Of a stretch of DNA of 64,000 bases, positions 14,915 through 24,246 are shown piece after piece (the first letter of the stretch is position 1; every line of letters starts with the position of its first letter). The position numbers and the translations under genes were made by a program. The stretch covers positions 1 through 64,000 of the forward strand of contig NZ_VOHQ01000011.1 of the NCBI RefSeq assembly GCF_009192765.1, given 5' to 3'. Under the pieces are notes generated by a model. That model searched no databases. It saw only the letters and a program-made list of their open reading frames with translations, and was not told the DNA's origin. The stretch comes from Agriterribacter humi. Its GTDB lineage: Bacteria > Bacteroidota > Bacteroidia > Chitinophagales > Chitinophagaceae.

Positions 14915-16663
14915 TTAATTAGAATTTTTAAAAGTAGCCGCTACTCCGCCATCGGTTTCATAATGGCTCGGGTTGCCTGTGCCGTCCCAGGCTTCAATAA
15001 GTATACCCGAAGAAAGCCTGTTGCTTGATAATTTGTCTGTGCCCATAAGTTTTAAACCTGTAGTACCTGCAAATTCAAAGTTGATCGGTTCATTGTGGAA
15101 ACCTTCCAAACCAACACCAAGCGTTTTTGCCGGATCCAGCGAGCTGCCATTGCAATCGGAGCGTTTTACACGTACGCCGGTAAGTACATCATTGATGATA
15201 TAATCAATCTTCACTTCAATGCCTCCTTCTATATCCTTCACATAACATTTGAAGCGTGACCCATGGCTGGATACAGTAAGCGGATTTACCGGTTGTATCC
15301 CTGAACTTGTGGGCAGGGTAACACTGGTGGTTATCGGGCATTTTATGTTGGGTGTAGTTACTGCAGCGCTGCCCGATAAAGTAAAATGAGACTCCGTGCC
15401 ATCGGCGAGCCCGGCATTAAAAGGAATTAATGTAGTAACCTCAGGCGGACAAGGCTTTCCGAATCCCCTGTATACCAGGTTAAATTGAGTGGTTTCTTTC
15501 AACGCACCGGAACTACCTGCATTCGCCAGCCCTCCATGGAATCGTTCATATAAAAATTTGCCGGTGAATTTACGCAGTACGGAATTCGCCACCACTTTAC
15601 CATTCGCCGAAATTTCTATAGCGCCGTAAATTTCGCGGTCAATCCTGCACCGGATAAGGGTAGGCGCCCAAACATCGGCTTCCACGCTGGTGCCATCAAT
15701 TTTCACCGAGCGTTTTGCAGCACCGGGGTCGTTGCCAAAGGACCCATACAGGTATAATACACATTGTCCGTTGTTGCCCTGCTTTATGTAGTCTTCGTCT
15801 ACCTGCAGGTAGTCTATACCGTTATCGGCTAAAACCGTAATGTTGCAAACCAGCATAAACTGTCCTTTGCGGTGCATGTTTATATTTACGGCAACAGCTT
15901 CAGGATTGGTTTCGGGTTCATGGTCGGGTGCTGTATAAAAAGCCTGTGCCGCTCTTGATACTAAAATGCCATCCCCGCTGTAACTCCAGCCTTTGATCTG
16001 GTCGGGCCTCAGTTCTCTTGGTGTTGTATACACCGGCACGGTACCAGGTGGCGCATCATCGGGATCAATATAAGGAAATGTTGTTGTTACCTTAAGATCC
16101 ACTGATCCGCCTTTTTCAACCGTAGCCTGCACAGGATCAAGCACAATACTTTTAAAAAAGCCCCAGTCGCTGAAATGCGTGGTGGTTACTGAAATTTTTT
16201 GCTGTGCTTTATCAATTGTAGAATTGATGTTAGCCTGCCAGGTTCCCTTTTCATCCTGGTAAGCAATAGCCAGCAATTCGGGCACTGTATTCAAAACTTC
16301 TTCCTCTTTATAATGGAATGTAATGGTAACAGGTTTGTTAAATTGTTCCCCATGTGGTGTGAGCCGGTATGCAGTGCCGACTCCGGAAGCAAGCTCATTG
16401 CTGATGGGCTGAATGCTGATCTCTGTTGCTGTGTTCAGCGCGCCGGCAGGTATAATAATTTCTATCGTTCCGTCTGCACTGGTAAGCTTGCCTCCGGCGG
16501 CATCAATTGTTTTCCGGGAGACTTCACCAATTGGTGTTCCCACGGGAGTAACGGTGTTGTCATCGTGTTGCTGGGGCGGACTCATATCCTTGGTCTTTTG
16601 ACAGGAACTGATCAGCAACATGCATGCGATGGCCATTCCTGTAATGGAAAATATTTTTTTCAT
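14915..16663 (-). CDS. ZU5-domain lipoprotein
   Basis: Surface or periplasmic lipoprotein. A type II signal peptide ends at the lipobox LLISSC (Cys21). Residues about 45-165 resemble a ZU5 domain (KTIDAAGGKLTSADGTIEI, IPAGALNTATEISIQPISN, YRLTPHGEQFNKPVTITFHY), common in Bacteroidota exported proteins. Residues about 290-370 hold an IPT/TIG-like segment (VNINMHRKGQFMLVCN, then NGQCVLYLYGSFGNDPGA). The rest is beta-rich with no motif I know. It probably binds a ligand or helps anchor other surface proteins; function is not established. It is monocistronic, with a shared terminator at 14851. Confidence 0.8.
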   Translation of the reverse strand: MKKIFSITGMAIACMLLISSCQKTKDMSPPQQHDDNTVTPVGTPIGEVSRKTIDAAGGKLTSADGTIEIIIPAGALNTATEISIQPISNELASGVGTAYRLTPHGEQFNKPVTITFHYKEEEVLNTVPELLAIAYQDEKGTWQANINSTIDKAQQKISVTTTHFSDWGFFKSIVLDPVQATVEKGGSVDLKVTTTFPYIDPDDAPPGTVPVYTTPRELRPDQIKGWSYSGDGILVSRAAQAFYTAPDHEPETNPEAVAVNINMHRKGQFMLVCNITVLADNGIDYLQVDEDYIKQGNNGQCVLYLYGSFGNDPGAAKRSVKIDGTSVEADVWAPTLIRCRIDREIYGAIEISANGKVVANSVLRKFTGKFLYERFHGGLANAGSSGALKETTQFNLVYRGFGKPCPPEVTTLIPFNAGLADGTESHFTLSGSAAVTTPNIKCPITTSVTLPTSSGIQPVNPLTVSSHGSRFKCYVKDIEGGIEVKIDYIINDVLTGVRVKRSDCNGSSLDPAKTLGVGLEGFHNEPINFEFAGTTGLKLMGTDKLSSNRLSSGILIEAWDGTGNPSHYETDGGVAATFKNSN

Positions 16664-16843
16664 AATAAATGTTTACTTGTTATGGTGTATAAGATTGTAT
16701 TTGTGGCGAAATCCGCGGGTTGCTGATTTGCGGTAAGCGTTGTATGGTGAGCGGATCAACGCAATCAAATTAAAAACCCGATAGTGATGTTGTGTGAATT
16801 AATGCTGTAAAAATTACAGGCCCACGAACAGGCGCCTTCAGTA

Positions 16844-17773
16844 TTATTGTTTTATCTCAGCCGTATTCACCGGCTTAAGTGTTTTTAAATAATGGTAGAT
16901 GGCTGTGAGCTCATCATCCGTCATGCGTTTGAAGGAGTTCCACGGCATAGGGCTTTTAGGAATGAGCTTGCCCATACGAAAACGTTCAATAAACAATTCC
17001 TTGCTCCAGTTGAAAATTTTGCCGCTTGAATCGGGTGTAAGATTGGGCGTAATAAATCCATCAATTTCATTGCCACCGGCAAAGGGCTCGCCAATGAATT
17101 CGCCAGCTAAATTCCTTTTGGTATGACACCCGCTGCATTCTGCCACGCTTAAGGCCAGGTATTTACCATAAGTGGCGGTGGTATCGGGGATAACAGTTTT
17201 AGGTGGTTCCCCGGTGGGCCCTACAGGCTTTACCATAAATGCATTTACTGTTTTACCCAGGGCGTTCAATTCATGATCGGGTACTTTATTTTTTACCGGC
17301 TTTTGCGCACGCAGGTAAGAAATGATAGCAGTAAGATCTTCATCGCTGGTATTATGAAAAGGCATGAAATCAAAAACTGCTGTACCGTTGGGATGCACAC
17401 CATAGCGTAAAGCCCGTGCAATTTCTCCATCACTGTATCTGCCGATACCGGTTTCTTTATCGGGCGTAATGTTTTTGGAATAAATTTTTCCTACAGGAAG
17501 CTCAAATGCTACTCCGCCACTCAAAGGAACTTCCTGCCCTAAATGGATCAGTGAATCTGAATTCTGTTTATTATGGCAATCAATGCAATGGGCAGAACTG
17601 TATACCAGGTGCTTTCCTCTTGCAATAACAGCACTATCCGTTGATGCAATGATATCGGGATAAGGCGCTTCATATTTTACATTTTGTCGTGCCATTACGG
17701 TAATGGCCAATCCGCCAATAAGCGCCAATACAATAATGCCTGTCCATTTAATTGTTTTTTTCAACTTTTTCAT
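16844..17773 (-). CDS. Dihaem c-type cytochrome
   Basis: An N-terminal membrane anchor (residues 9-28, KWTGIIVLALIGGLAITVMA) is followed by two cytochrome c domains with haem motifs CIDCH (Cys63, Cys66, His67) and CSGCH (Cys213, Cys216, His217). Met residues in FDFMPFHNTSDEDL and PKSPMPWNSFKRM are likely sixth ligands, each followed by the conserved LTAI-YHYLK-type helix. It probably carries electrons in the periplasm. A domain pair like this occurs in alcohol/sorbosone dehydrogenase cytochrome subunits, but no dehydrogenase is adjacent. It is divergent from the FG-GAP gene (177-bp gap). Confidence 0.9.
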   Translation of the reverse strand: MKKLKKTIKWTGIIVLALIGGLAITVMARQNVKYEAPYPDIIASTDSAVIARGKHLVYSSAHCIDCHNKQNSDSLIHLGQEVPLSGGVAFELPVGKIYSKNITPDKETGIGRYSDGEIARALRYGVHPNGTAVFDFMPFHNTSDEDLTAIISYLRAQKPVKNKVPDHELNALGKTVNAFMVKPVGPTGEPPKTVIPDTTATYGKYLALSVAECSGCHTKRNLAGEFIGEPFAGGNEIDGFITPNLTPDSSGKIFNWSKELFIERFRMGKLIPKSPMPWNSFKRMTDDELTAIYHYLKTLKPVNTAEIKQ

Positions 17774-17950
17774 AAACCTGTTTTTTAAAACTGCTGCAAG
17801 GTAATAGGGGGCTTATTGCAGGTATAGCGGGTTATGAATGAGTTGTATAAAATGCCGTATGGATTGGAAATAAATATAAGAAGTGCAGGGTCTTGCCGCC
17901 AAAAAATAACGGCCAAACAAAATTCAAAACAAAATCAATAACTTTAGTAC

Positions 17951-19111
17951 ATGCTTTTTATCTTCTTTATACAATGGTGGCTGCCATTTTTTGCACCCAC
18001 TGCACCACAGTTCCGGGAGCAGGTTATAGACAGCACTGTTTCTATAGGGTATGGTGTAGCGCTGGGCGATGTGGATGGCGATGGCAAACCCGATATTTTA
18101 CTGGCCGATAAAAAGCAGATCGTATGGTACCGCAATGGCGACTGGAAAAGAAGGGTGATGGCGGAAAGTCTTACCGAACATGACAATGTGTGCATTGCAG
18201 CACAGGATATTAACGGAGATGGAAAAGTAGAAGTAGCTGTTGGGGCACAATGGAATCCTTCGGAAACAAGTAATGCGGAACAGTCCGGCGCGGTATTTTT
18301 TTTAAAAAATCCTGCCGATCCTAAGCAATTGTGGGAGCCTGTAAGGTTGCCGCATGAGCCCACTACCCACCGCATGAAATGGGTAAAATCAGCAACCGGG
18401 CAATATTACCTTGTTGTATTGCCGCTTCACGGGCGGGGCAATAAAACAGGCGAAGGGGAGGGGGTTAAGATAATGGCTTACGAATATCCGGCTAATAAAA
18501 ATGACGAATGGAAAACATATATCTTAGATTCTGCGATGCATCTTACACACAATTTTGATTTTAAAGCATCCAGCAATGAAAAGCAAAGTGGTTTATATGT
18601 AGCAGGAAAAGAAGGTGTTAGATTTATAGAAACCAATTTTCTCAAACAAGCCGTTGGCAAAGCGGCAACAATACGGGGTATAGAACAGGGTGCGGGAGAA
18701 GTACGTGTGGGAGATATTGCGGCAGGCAAAAATTTTATTGCCGCCATTGAGCCGATGCATGGCACAGCCGTGGTGGTATATTTAAAAGATGATGATGCAA
18801 AAAGGATTGTGCTGGACGATGATGTAAAGGAAGGACATGCACTGGCTGTGGCCGATTTTTTGGGTGTTGGAAGCGACCAGGTGGTAGCGGGGTGGAGATC
18901 GCCGGATAAAGAAGGAAAAGTAGGTGTGAAGCTGTATATGAAAACAGATGCTGATGGTATGCAATGGCAATCGCACTGGATAGATGATAACGGAATGGCA
19001 TGTGAAGATATACAGGTTATGGATATGAATGGAGATGGCAAACCAGATATTGTTGCTTCCGGAAGAGCAACCCAAAATCTCAAAATTTACTGGAATACAT
19101 CAGGCCAATAA
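17951..19111 (+). CDS. Exported FG-GAP/VCBS repeat protein
   Basis: An N-terminal hydrophobic stretch (MLFIFFIQWWLPFFAPTAP) acts as signal peptide, though it has no basic n-region. Calcium-binding FG-GAP/VCBS repeats follow: DVDGDGKPDILLADKK (about 37-52), DINGDGKVEVAVGAQW (about 87-102), and at the C-terminus DMNGDGKPDIVASG. Such repeats make a seven-bladed beta propeller, suggesting a secreted binding or lyase-like protein. The ligand is unknown. It is a single gene, divergent from the cytochrome gene. Confidence 0.85.
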   Translation: MLFIFFIQWWLPFFAPTAPQFREQVIDSTVSIGYGVALGDVDGDGKPDILLADKKQIVWYRNGDWKRRVMAESLTEHDNVCIAAQDINGDGKVEVAVGAQWNPSETSNAEQSGAVFFLKNPADPKQLWEPVRLPHEPTTHRMKWVKSATGQYYLVVLPLHGRGNKTGEGEGVKIMAYEYPANKNDEWKTYILDSAMHLTHNFDFKASSNEKQSGLYVAGKEGVRFIETNFLKQAVGKAATIRGIEQGAGEVRVGDIAAGKNFIAAIEPMHGTAVVVYLKDDDAKRIVLDDDVKEGHALAVADFLGVGSDQVVAGWRSPDKEGKVGVKLYMKTDADGMQWQSHWIDDNGMACEDIQVMDMNGDGKPDIVASGRATQNLKIYWNTSGQ

Positions 19112-19167
19112 CCTTTCCCCGCGTAGTGCATGATCTCACCTCATAAACATAACTGATTTTTCGACCT

Positions 19168-19175
19168 TATCTTTG
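19168..19175 (+). promoter_or_regulatory. -7 box upstream of mqnE
   Basis: TATCTTTG is a perfect TAnnTTTG element, 30 bp before ATG 19206. No good -33 partner is seen. Confidence 0.5.
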
Positions 19176-19205
19176 TGCCTTCTTATCATAAAGGATTATT
19201 ATATT

Positions 19206-20360
19206 ATGGACAGACATTTGTCGGTGGAAAGATTCCTTCTTCAACCGGGGCTTTTGCCGGAGTTGCGTATATCAGGCGAAAAAATTTTAAATAACGAAAG
19301 GTTGTCAGAAGAAGATGGTCTTTTGCTTTTTGAAAAGGCCGGTTTACCTTTTGTTGGCGCTTTTGCTAACCTGGTGCGGGAAAGACTGCATGGCGATAAT
19401 ACCTATTTCAATCGTAATTTTCATATCGAGCCTACGAATGTATGCGTATTCAGTTGTAAATTTTGTTCTTACAGCCGTTTATATGCGAACCGCGAAGAAG
19501 GGTGGGAACTGAGTGCTGAACAGATGATGGACATTGTACGCAGTTATGATAACAAAGCGGTTACGGAAGTACATATTGTAGGTGGTGTGCACCCAAAAAT
19601 GAACCTGCATTTTTTTGCAGACCTCATGCGGCAGATCAAAGCGCATCGTCCTGACCTGCATATCAAAGGTTTTACACCTGTTGAACTGGATTATATGATC
19701 CGTAAAGCAAAGCTTTCGGTTGAAGAAGGAATGCAGCTCCTGCATGAGGCGGGTTTGGATTCTTTGCCAGGCGGTGGGGCGGAAATTTTCCACCCGGAGA
19801 TCAGGCAGCAAATATGCGATGATAAAGTAGATGCAGAAGGCTGGTTACGCATCCATGAAGTTGCCCATGCATTAGGCATGCACAGCAATGCTACTATGCT
19901 GTATGGTCATATTGAAAAATACTGGCACCGCATTGATCATATGAAAAGATTGCGCGACCTGCAGGATAAAACAGGCGGGTTCAATACATTCATTCCTTTA
20001 AAATTCCGTAACCGCGATAATGAAATGAGTCATGTGCCGGAGTCATCCGTCATTGAAGATATGAAGATGTACGCTGTGGCGCGTTTGTTTATGGATAACT
20101 TCCCGCACCTGAAAGCGTACTGGCCGATGCTGGGCAGACAAAATGCACAGCTCACCCTGTCGTTTGGTGTAAATGATATGGATGGCACCATTGATGACAC
20201 CACGAAGATTTATGCCATGGCAGGCAGTGAAGAACAAAATCCGGCAATGAATACGAATGAACTGGTTGCACTTATAAAGCAGGTAAAACGTAAGCCTATT
20301 GAGCGCAATACCCTGTACGGGGTAATTAAAGATTATGATACGGAACCGGAAGCCCTGTAA
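19206..20360 (+). CDS. mqnE: Aminofutalosine synthase MqnE (radical SAM)
   Basis: It catalyses the addition of a SAM-derived 5'-deoxyadenosyl radical to 3-[(1-carboxyvinyl)oxy]benzoate, an early step of the futalosine route to menaquinone. The radical-SAM Cys motif C-x3-C-x2-C is Cys80/84/87 (NVCVFSCKFCSYS). GLDSLPGGGAEIF and FNTFIPLKFRN separate it from its paralogue MqnC. ATG 19206 (MDRHLSVERFLLQ) is chosen over an upstream in-frame TTG-type start at 19173, which would lie across the -7 box. No other menaquinone gene is nearby. The gene ends 11 bp before a convergent lipoprotein gene. Confidence 0.95.
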   Translation: MDRHLSVERFLLQPGLLPELRISGEKILNNERLSEEDGLLLFEKAGLPFVGAFANLVRERLHGDNTYFNRNFHIEPTNVCVFSCKFCSYSRLYANREEGWELSAEQMMDIVRSYDNKAVTEVHIVGGVHPKMNLHFFADLMRQIKAHRPDLHIKGFTPVELDYMIRKAKLSVEEGMQLLHEAGLDSLPGGGAEIFHPEIRQQICDDKVDAEGWLRIHEVAHALGMHSNATMLYGHIEKYWHRIDHMKRLRDLQDKTGGFNTFIPLKFRNRDNEMSHVPESSVIEDMKMYAVARLFMDNFPHLKAYWPMLGRQNAQLTLSFGVNDMDGTIDDTTKIYAMAGSEEQNPAMNTNELVALIKQVKRKPIERNTLYGVIKDYDTEPEAL

Positions 20361-20371
20361 CCTCCAGCCTT

Positions 20372-21085
20372 TTAATCAATCGCTTTTACCGTTCCGCTAC
20401 CATTTATTTTTGACGAAACAGAACCTCCTCCTTTGTAAGCAATATCGCCACTGCCGTTAATTGTTGCGTCTAATTTTACACTGGCGAATACCCTGATGCT
20501 GCCGCTGCCCAATGTTCTTACGGTTGCATTTTCCGCCTTTAGTTCAGTGGCATCAATTTCACCGCTGCCGGTGGTGCTGCATTTAATATTTTTGGTATTG
20601 CCACTAAGATCAATATCGCCTGAACCCGTTATTGACGCTTCCACTGCAGGAGCATCCAGCTCAAGTTTTATATTTCCCGACCCGGTTACCTCAACCATCA
20701 TCTCATCATTGCTTGAAAATTTGTTTTCCCCGGTAATATCTCCCGAACCGGTAACATCAATCTCATCCAGTTCAGGCACGGTTACGTTTACTACTACGTC
20801 TTCACGGGTATTGATGTTAATATCATCCCTGTACTTTACGATTAATTTCCCATCGTTTATATAGGTTTCCACGTACGGAAGAATATTCTCTTCTCCTTCA
20901 ATGGTTACGGCACGATCCGTGCCTTTTATAAGATGCACGTTCATGGACCCGCTGAGCCGAATGCCTTTAAAGCTACTTACTGTTCTGGATTCCGTGATGG
21001 TGTTACCATTTCCCTGAACCGTTTCACGATAGTCGCAGGAAATAAAAAAAATAATGGCTATAAGTGGAAAGCATATATTTTTCAT
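20372..21085 (-). CDS. Head-GIN domain lipoprotein (DUF2807)
   Basis: A lipoprotein signal (MKNICFPLIAIIFFISC, Cys17) is followed by a DUF2807 'head GIN' domain made of repeated T-G-S-G turns (DVTGSGDITGE, EVTGSGNIKLE, SITGSGDIDLS, STTGSGEIDA, TLGSGSIRVF, INGSGDIAY), which fold as a right-handed beta helix. The family is abundant on Bacteroidota surfaces, often as a putative adhesin head; the molecular role is unknown. The start is set at Met9 of the longer frame (21109) because that leaves a compact signal peptide. Confidence 0.85.
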   Translation of the reverse strand: MKNICFPLIAIIFFISCDYRETVQGNGNTITESRTVSSFKGIRLSGSMNVHLIKGTDRAVTIEGEENILPYVETYINDGKLIVKYRDDININTREDVVVNVTVPELDEIDVTGSGDITGENKFSSNDEMMVEVTGSGNIKLELDAPAVEASITGSGDIDLSGNTKNIKCSTTGSGEIDATELKAENATVRTLGSGSIRVFASVKLDATINGSGDIAYKGGGSVSSKINGSGTVKAID

Positions 21086-21167
21086 GTAAAGGAGCTTTTT
21101 TGCAGACAAACCTAATATAAATCTCTAACAACAGGAAGCAATTTGAAATTTGAGATTTCAAATAATT

Positions 21168-22100
21168 TCATACCAGGTCGTTCAATGCGGCTTCAACAGA
21201 AGGAAAGATGAATTGAAATCCCGTTGCACGAATTTTATCATCGTTCAGGGTAAGGCTTTTAACCAATTCAGTACTCATTTCTCCGAGCATCCATTTTAGA
21301 ATAAAACGCGGAACAAATGCTGCAACATAAAACGATCCTTTCATTTTTTTTGCCAGTTCAATAACTAAGGTTTTATTGTCAACAGGCCTGGGTGCAACCG
21401 CATTGTAAGCGCCATTGAGCTGCTCATTTTCTATGGCGTGAATATAAATACGGCATATATCCTCAATATGTATCCAGCTTTGCATTTGTTTACCATTGCC
21501 CAATATGGCTGCTATCCCGAAACGTACCGTTCGGGCAAATTCTTTTAATGCTCCGCCTTTAATACTGAGTACCAGTCCTGTTCTTATTTTTACAAGCCTT
21601 TTTCCTATTGCTGTTACAGGTTCAATGCTTTCTTCCCATGCTTTACAGGTTTGGCCCATAAAACCGGGTGCGGCAGGCATATCTTCTGTAAATGATTTGG
21701 CTTGTTTTTGTAACCGGTTGTCATCGCCATACCAGCCCATAGCAGAGGCATTAACAACAGCTTTTACTTTGTTGGCATTTTCCTTTAAGATCCTCACAAT
21801 GAGTTGCCCGCTTTTTATCCTGCTTTCGGCAATTACCATTTTTCTTTTAGCCGTCCATCGTTTATCTGCAATGCCTGCTCCTGCAAGGTTAATAATATAA
21901 TCAGCTTCCTGTATCGCTTCCGCATCTATAATTCCTTTAGCGGGGTTCCATATGGCATAGGAAGGATTTGAAGCATTGTCTTTGTTCTGTTTCTTTTTGT
22001 TCCTGGTTAGAATAATAACCTGGTATCCTTTTTCAATAAGCAACCCGGTAAGTCTGCTGCCTATTAAACCTGTTCCACCTGTTATGAGTACTGTTGCCAT
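21168..22100 (-). CDS. TIGR01777-family NAD-dependent epimerase/SDR
   Basis: An extended short-chain dehydrogenase related to E. coli YfcH. The N-terminal dinucleotide motif is TGGTGLIGSRL (residues 6-17). YIINLAGAGIADKRWT (about 67-82) and NASAMGWYGD (about 117-126) are family signatures, and the C-terminal LGEMSTELVKSL motif belongs to the DUF1731 end domain. The substrate is unknown. It lies 169 bp downstream of ftsZ in the same direction but beyond a strong terminator, so it is not part of the division operon. Confidence 0.9.
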   Translation of the reverse strand: MATVLITGGTGLIGSRLTGLLIEKGYQVIILTRNKKKQNKDNASNPSYAIWNPAKGIIDAEAIQEADYIINLAGAGIADKRWTAKRKMVIAESRIKSGQLIVRILKENANKVKAVVNASAMGWYGDDNRLQKQAKSFTEDMPAAPGFMGQTCKAWEESIEPVTAIGKRLVKIRTGLVLSIKGGALKEFARTVRFGIAAILGNGKQMQSWIHIEDICRIYIHAIENEQLNGAYNAVAPRPVDNKTLVIELAKKMKGSFYVAAFVPRFILKWMLGEMSTELVKSLTLNDDKIRATGFQFIFPSVEAALNDLV

Positions 22101-22135
22101 TATGATCAGTAAAATTAAGAAATGTTGGCACTATC

Positions 22136-22172
22136 AAAAAAAGAGACGGCAGGTATAAGTCCTGACGTCTCT
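22136..22172 (-). terminator. Terminator closing the dcw cluster after ftsZ
   Basis: On the minus strand AGAGACGTCAGG pairs with CCTGCCGTCTCT (one mismatch) over a 7-nt loop and is followed by a run of seven T. It lies about 100 bp past the ftsZ stop codon and just before the epimerase start. Confidence 0.85.
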
Positions 22173-22269
22173 CATAAATATATGCCGCGAAAATGCATTT
22201 TTTTGTGGGGCTAAAGCTACATTTCAATTTTGTATTTCACTCACCACTCACTATTGACTACTCCCCATA

Positions 22270-24096
22270 TCAGTCCGGTTTTTTTCCATCTAAAAAAGTA
22301 TTGATGGTGCTTATCTGCGTTTTATCATTTTCGTCCGTTTTAACCGTATAATTGCTGTAAAATTTCTCAACCGATGCCAGTGCATCCTTTAAATGAAAAT
22401 TGCGGCGAACATAAGCCGGCACAGTTTCAAACTCATTGTTTTGGTCGGCAGCATTTACATTGTACGACAAGTTGCGCAACTTGTTTAAACGTTCTGCTGC
22501 ACGGCGCTTTTGATCTTCAACCTCGTCCTGCATCGCAGGTTCCTCGGCAGAATAGCTTTCGCTTTGAGCTGATCGTGCCACGGGCTTGTTCGCCGCATTA
22601 GGATCTTTAATCACCATTTGCATTTCATTCATCTGCCCGTCGGCCGGTGTATTCGTTTGCAAAGGCGATGGTTCTTCAACAGGGTTAGTTTTGGATTGTA
22701 ATTGATCAGATTCCTCAGCATAGATATTGGATGGTTTTGATAAATAACCACCTGACGTCGGGGTGGTGCTAGCTTCTTTATTTAATATGGTATAATGATC
22801 AGCTTGCGAAATTACGGGTTCAGTGCTTGCAGGTAAACGCTCAGTGTTGGTTTCAATGGCTATGGAAGGCGATGAAGGTAATGAAGTTATTGATAAACTC
22901 AATATTTCTTTATCATCGTTTTTTGTTTTTTCGATGGATGGAGAAACGGCAGCTAAATCCATAAAATCCTTTGTTTCAGCTACTTCTATTATTTGCGGCG
23001 CCATGGGATCTATTATGGCTTCCACCACCACAGGCGCTTCTTTTTGCTTTGGCTCATTTCCGTCAAGGGTAAGAATGATCTTTTCCTCTTTGTCCTGTTC
23101 CTTTTTTTCAATGGGATCATTGATGGCAGCTTTGTTCTCAAAGCCTGTTGCAATGAGGGTAATACCTATTTTATCGCCCAGTGAATTATCATAACCCAAT
23201 CCCATAATTACATTGGTGTGCTCACCTGCCTGGCTTAACAAATAGTTCTGAATCGTATCTACCTCATCCATTGTAAATTCAGTTCCGCCTTCGGCAGAAT
23301 TGATATTGATCAATATCCATTTGGCGCCGCGGATATCATTATCATTGAGCAACGGAGAATTAATAGCATCCTGTATAGCTTTTTGCGCACGGTTTTCGCC
23401 ATCCGCAGTAGCGCTGCCCAGTATGGCCACACCACCGTCACGCATAACCGTACATACATCAGCAAAGTCAACATTGATCTGCCCGGTTGAGTTAATTACA
23501 TCTGTAATACATTTAGCCGCAGTGGCCAGCACATTATCCGCTTTTGAAAAAGCGGCACGCATGGTAAGGTTACCATACTGGTGACGCATTTTATCGTTGC
23601 TGATCACCAGCAGGGTATCAACATAATCTTTTAATTTATTGATACCTTCTTCGGCCTGCGCAAATCTTTTTTTGCCTTCATAGGCGAAAGGTGTAGTAAC
23701 TATTCCTACGGTAAGTATCCCCAGGTCTTTGCATATTTTAGCCAGTATAGGAGCGCCTCCTGTACCTGTGCCGCCGCCCATACCTGCAGTAATAAATGCC
23801 ATCTTGGTGTTTACTTCCAGGATGCGTCTTATTTCTTCCAAGCTTTCTTCAGTTGCCTGCCTTCCGATATCAGGATTGGCACCCGCTCCAAGCCCCTGTG
23901 TGAGCATGGGCCCCAGTTGCACTTTATTGGGTACTTTACTTAATGCCAGTGCCTGCGCATCTGTATTGCAGATAATAAAATTTACGCCTTCAATATCCTG
24001 GCTAAACATGTAGTTCACTGCGTTGCTTCCGCCGCCCCCAACGCCAATTACTTTAATGATGGAGGATTTCTCTTTAGGCAAATCAAAGTGTATCAT
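22270..24096 (-). CDS. ftsZ: Cell division GTPase FtsZ
   Basis: A tubulin-like GTPase that forms the division ring. The N-terminal nucleotide-binding motif is GVGGGGSNAVN (18-28) and the tubulin signature GGGTGTGGAP lies at about 106-115. The core (to about 320) is followed by a long, low-complexity acidic and Ser/Thr/Pro-rich linker of about 230 residues. The FtsA-binding peptide, normally at the extreme C-terminus, is recognisable as ETVPAYVRRNFHLKD (about 557-571) but is followed by another 37 residues. Length 608 aa against about 380 in E. coli. It is the last gene of the cluster, 150 bp after ftsA. Confidence 0.97.
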   Translation of the reverse strand: MIHFDLPKEKSSIIKVIGVGGGGSNAVNYMFSQDIEGVNFIICNTDAQALALSKVPNKVQLGPMLTQGLGAGANPDIGRQATEESLEEIRRILEVNTKMAFITAGMGGGTGTGGAPILAKICKDLGILTVGIVTTPFAYEGKKRFAQAEEGINKLKDYVDTLLVISNDKMRHQYGNLTMRAAFSKADNVLATAAKCITDVINSTGQINVDFADVCTVMRDGGVAILGSATADGENRAQKAIQDAINSPLLNDNDIRGAKWILININSAEGGTEFTMDEVDTIQNYLLSQAGEHTNVIMGLGYDNSLGDKIGITLIATGFENKAAINDPIEKKEQDKEEKIILTLDGNEPKQKEAPVVVEAIIDPMAPQIIEVAETKDFMDLAAVSPSIEKTKNDDKEILSLSITSLPSSPSIAIETNTERLPASTEPVISQADHYTILNKEASTTPTSGGYLSKPSNIYAEESDQLQSKTNPVEEPSPLQTNTPADGQMNEMQMVIKDPNAANKPVARSAQSESYSAEEPAMQDEVEDQKRRAAERLNKLRNLSYNVNAADQNNEFETVPAYVRRNFHLKDALASVEKFYSNYTVKTDENDKTQISTINTFLDGKKPD

Positions 24097-24246
24097 AATA
24101 ACGGTTAATTTAATCTTATCAGTGCTTTACTAAATAAGAGATTGTGAAGTAATGGGTGGTTCGTATTTTGAAATGATGGTTTTAATGAAAATGGTTTACT
24201 GCTTGTGAAAGCCTGCTGCCTGCGGGTTCGCTTTTTCACCCGCTTA

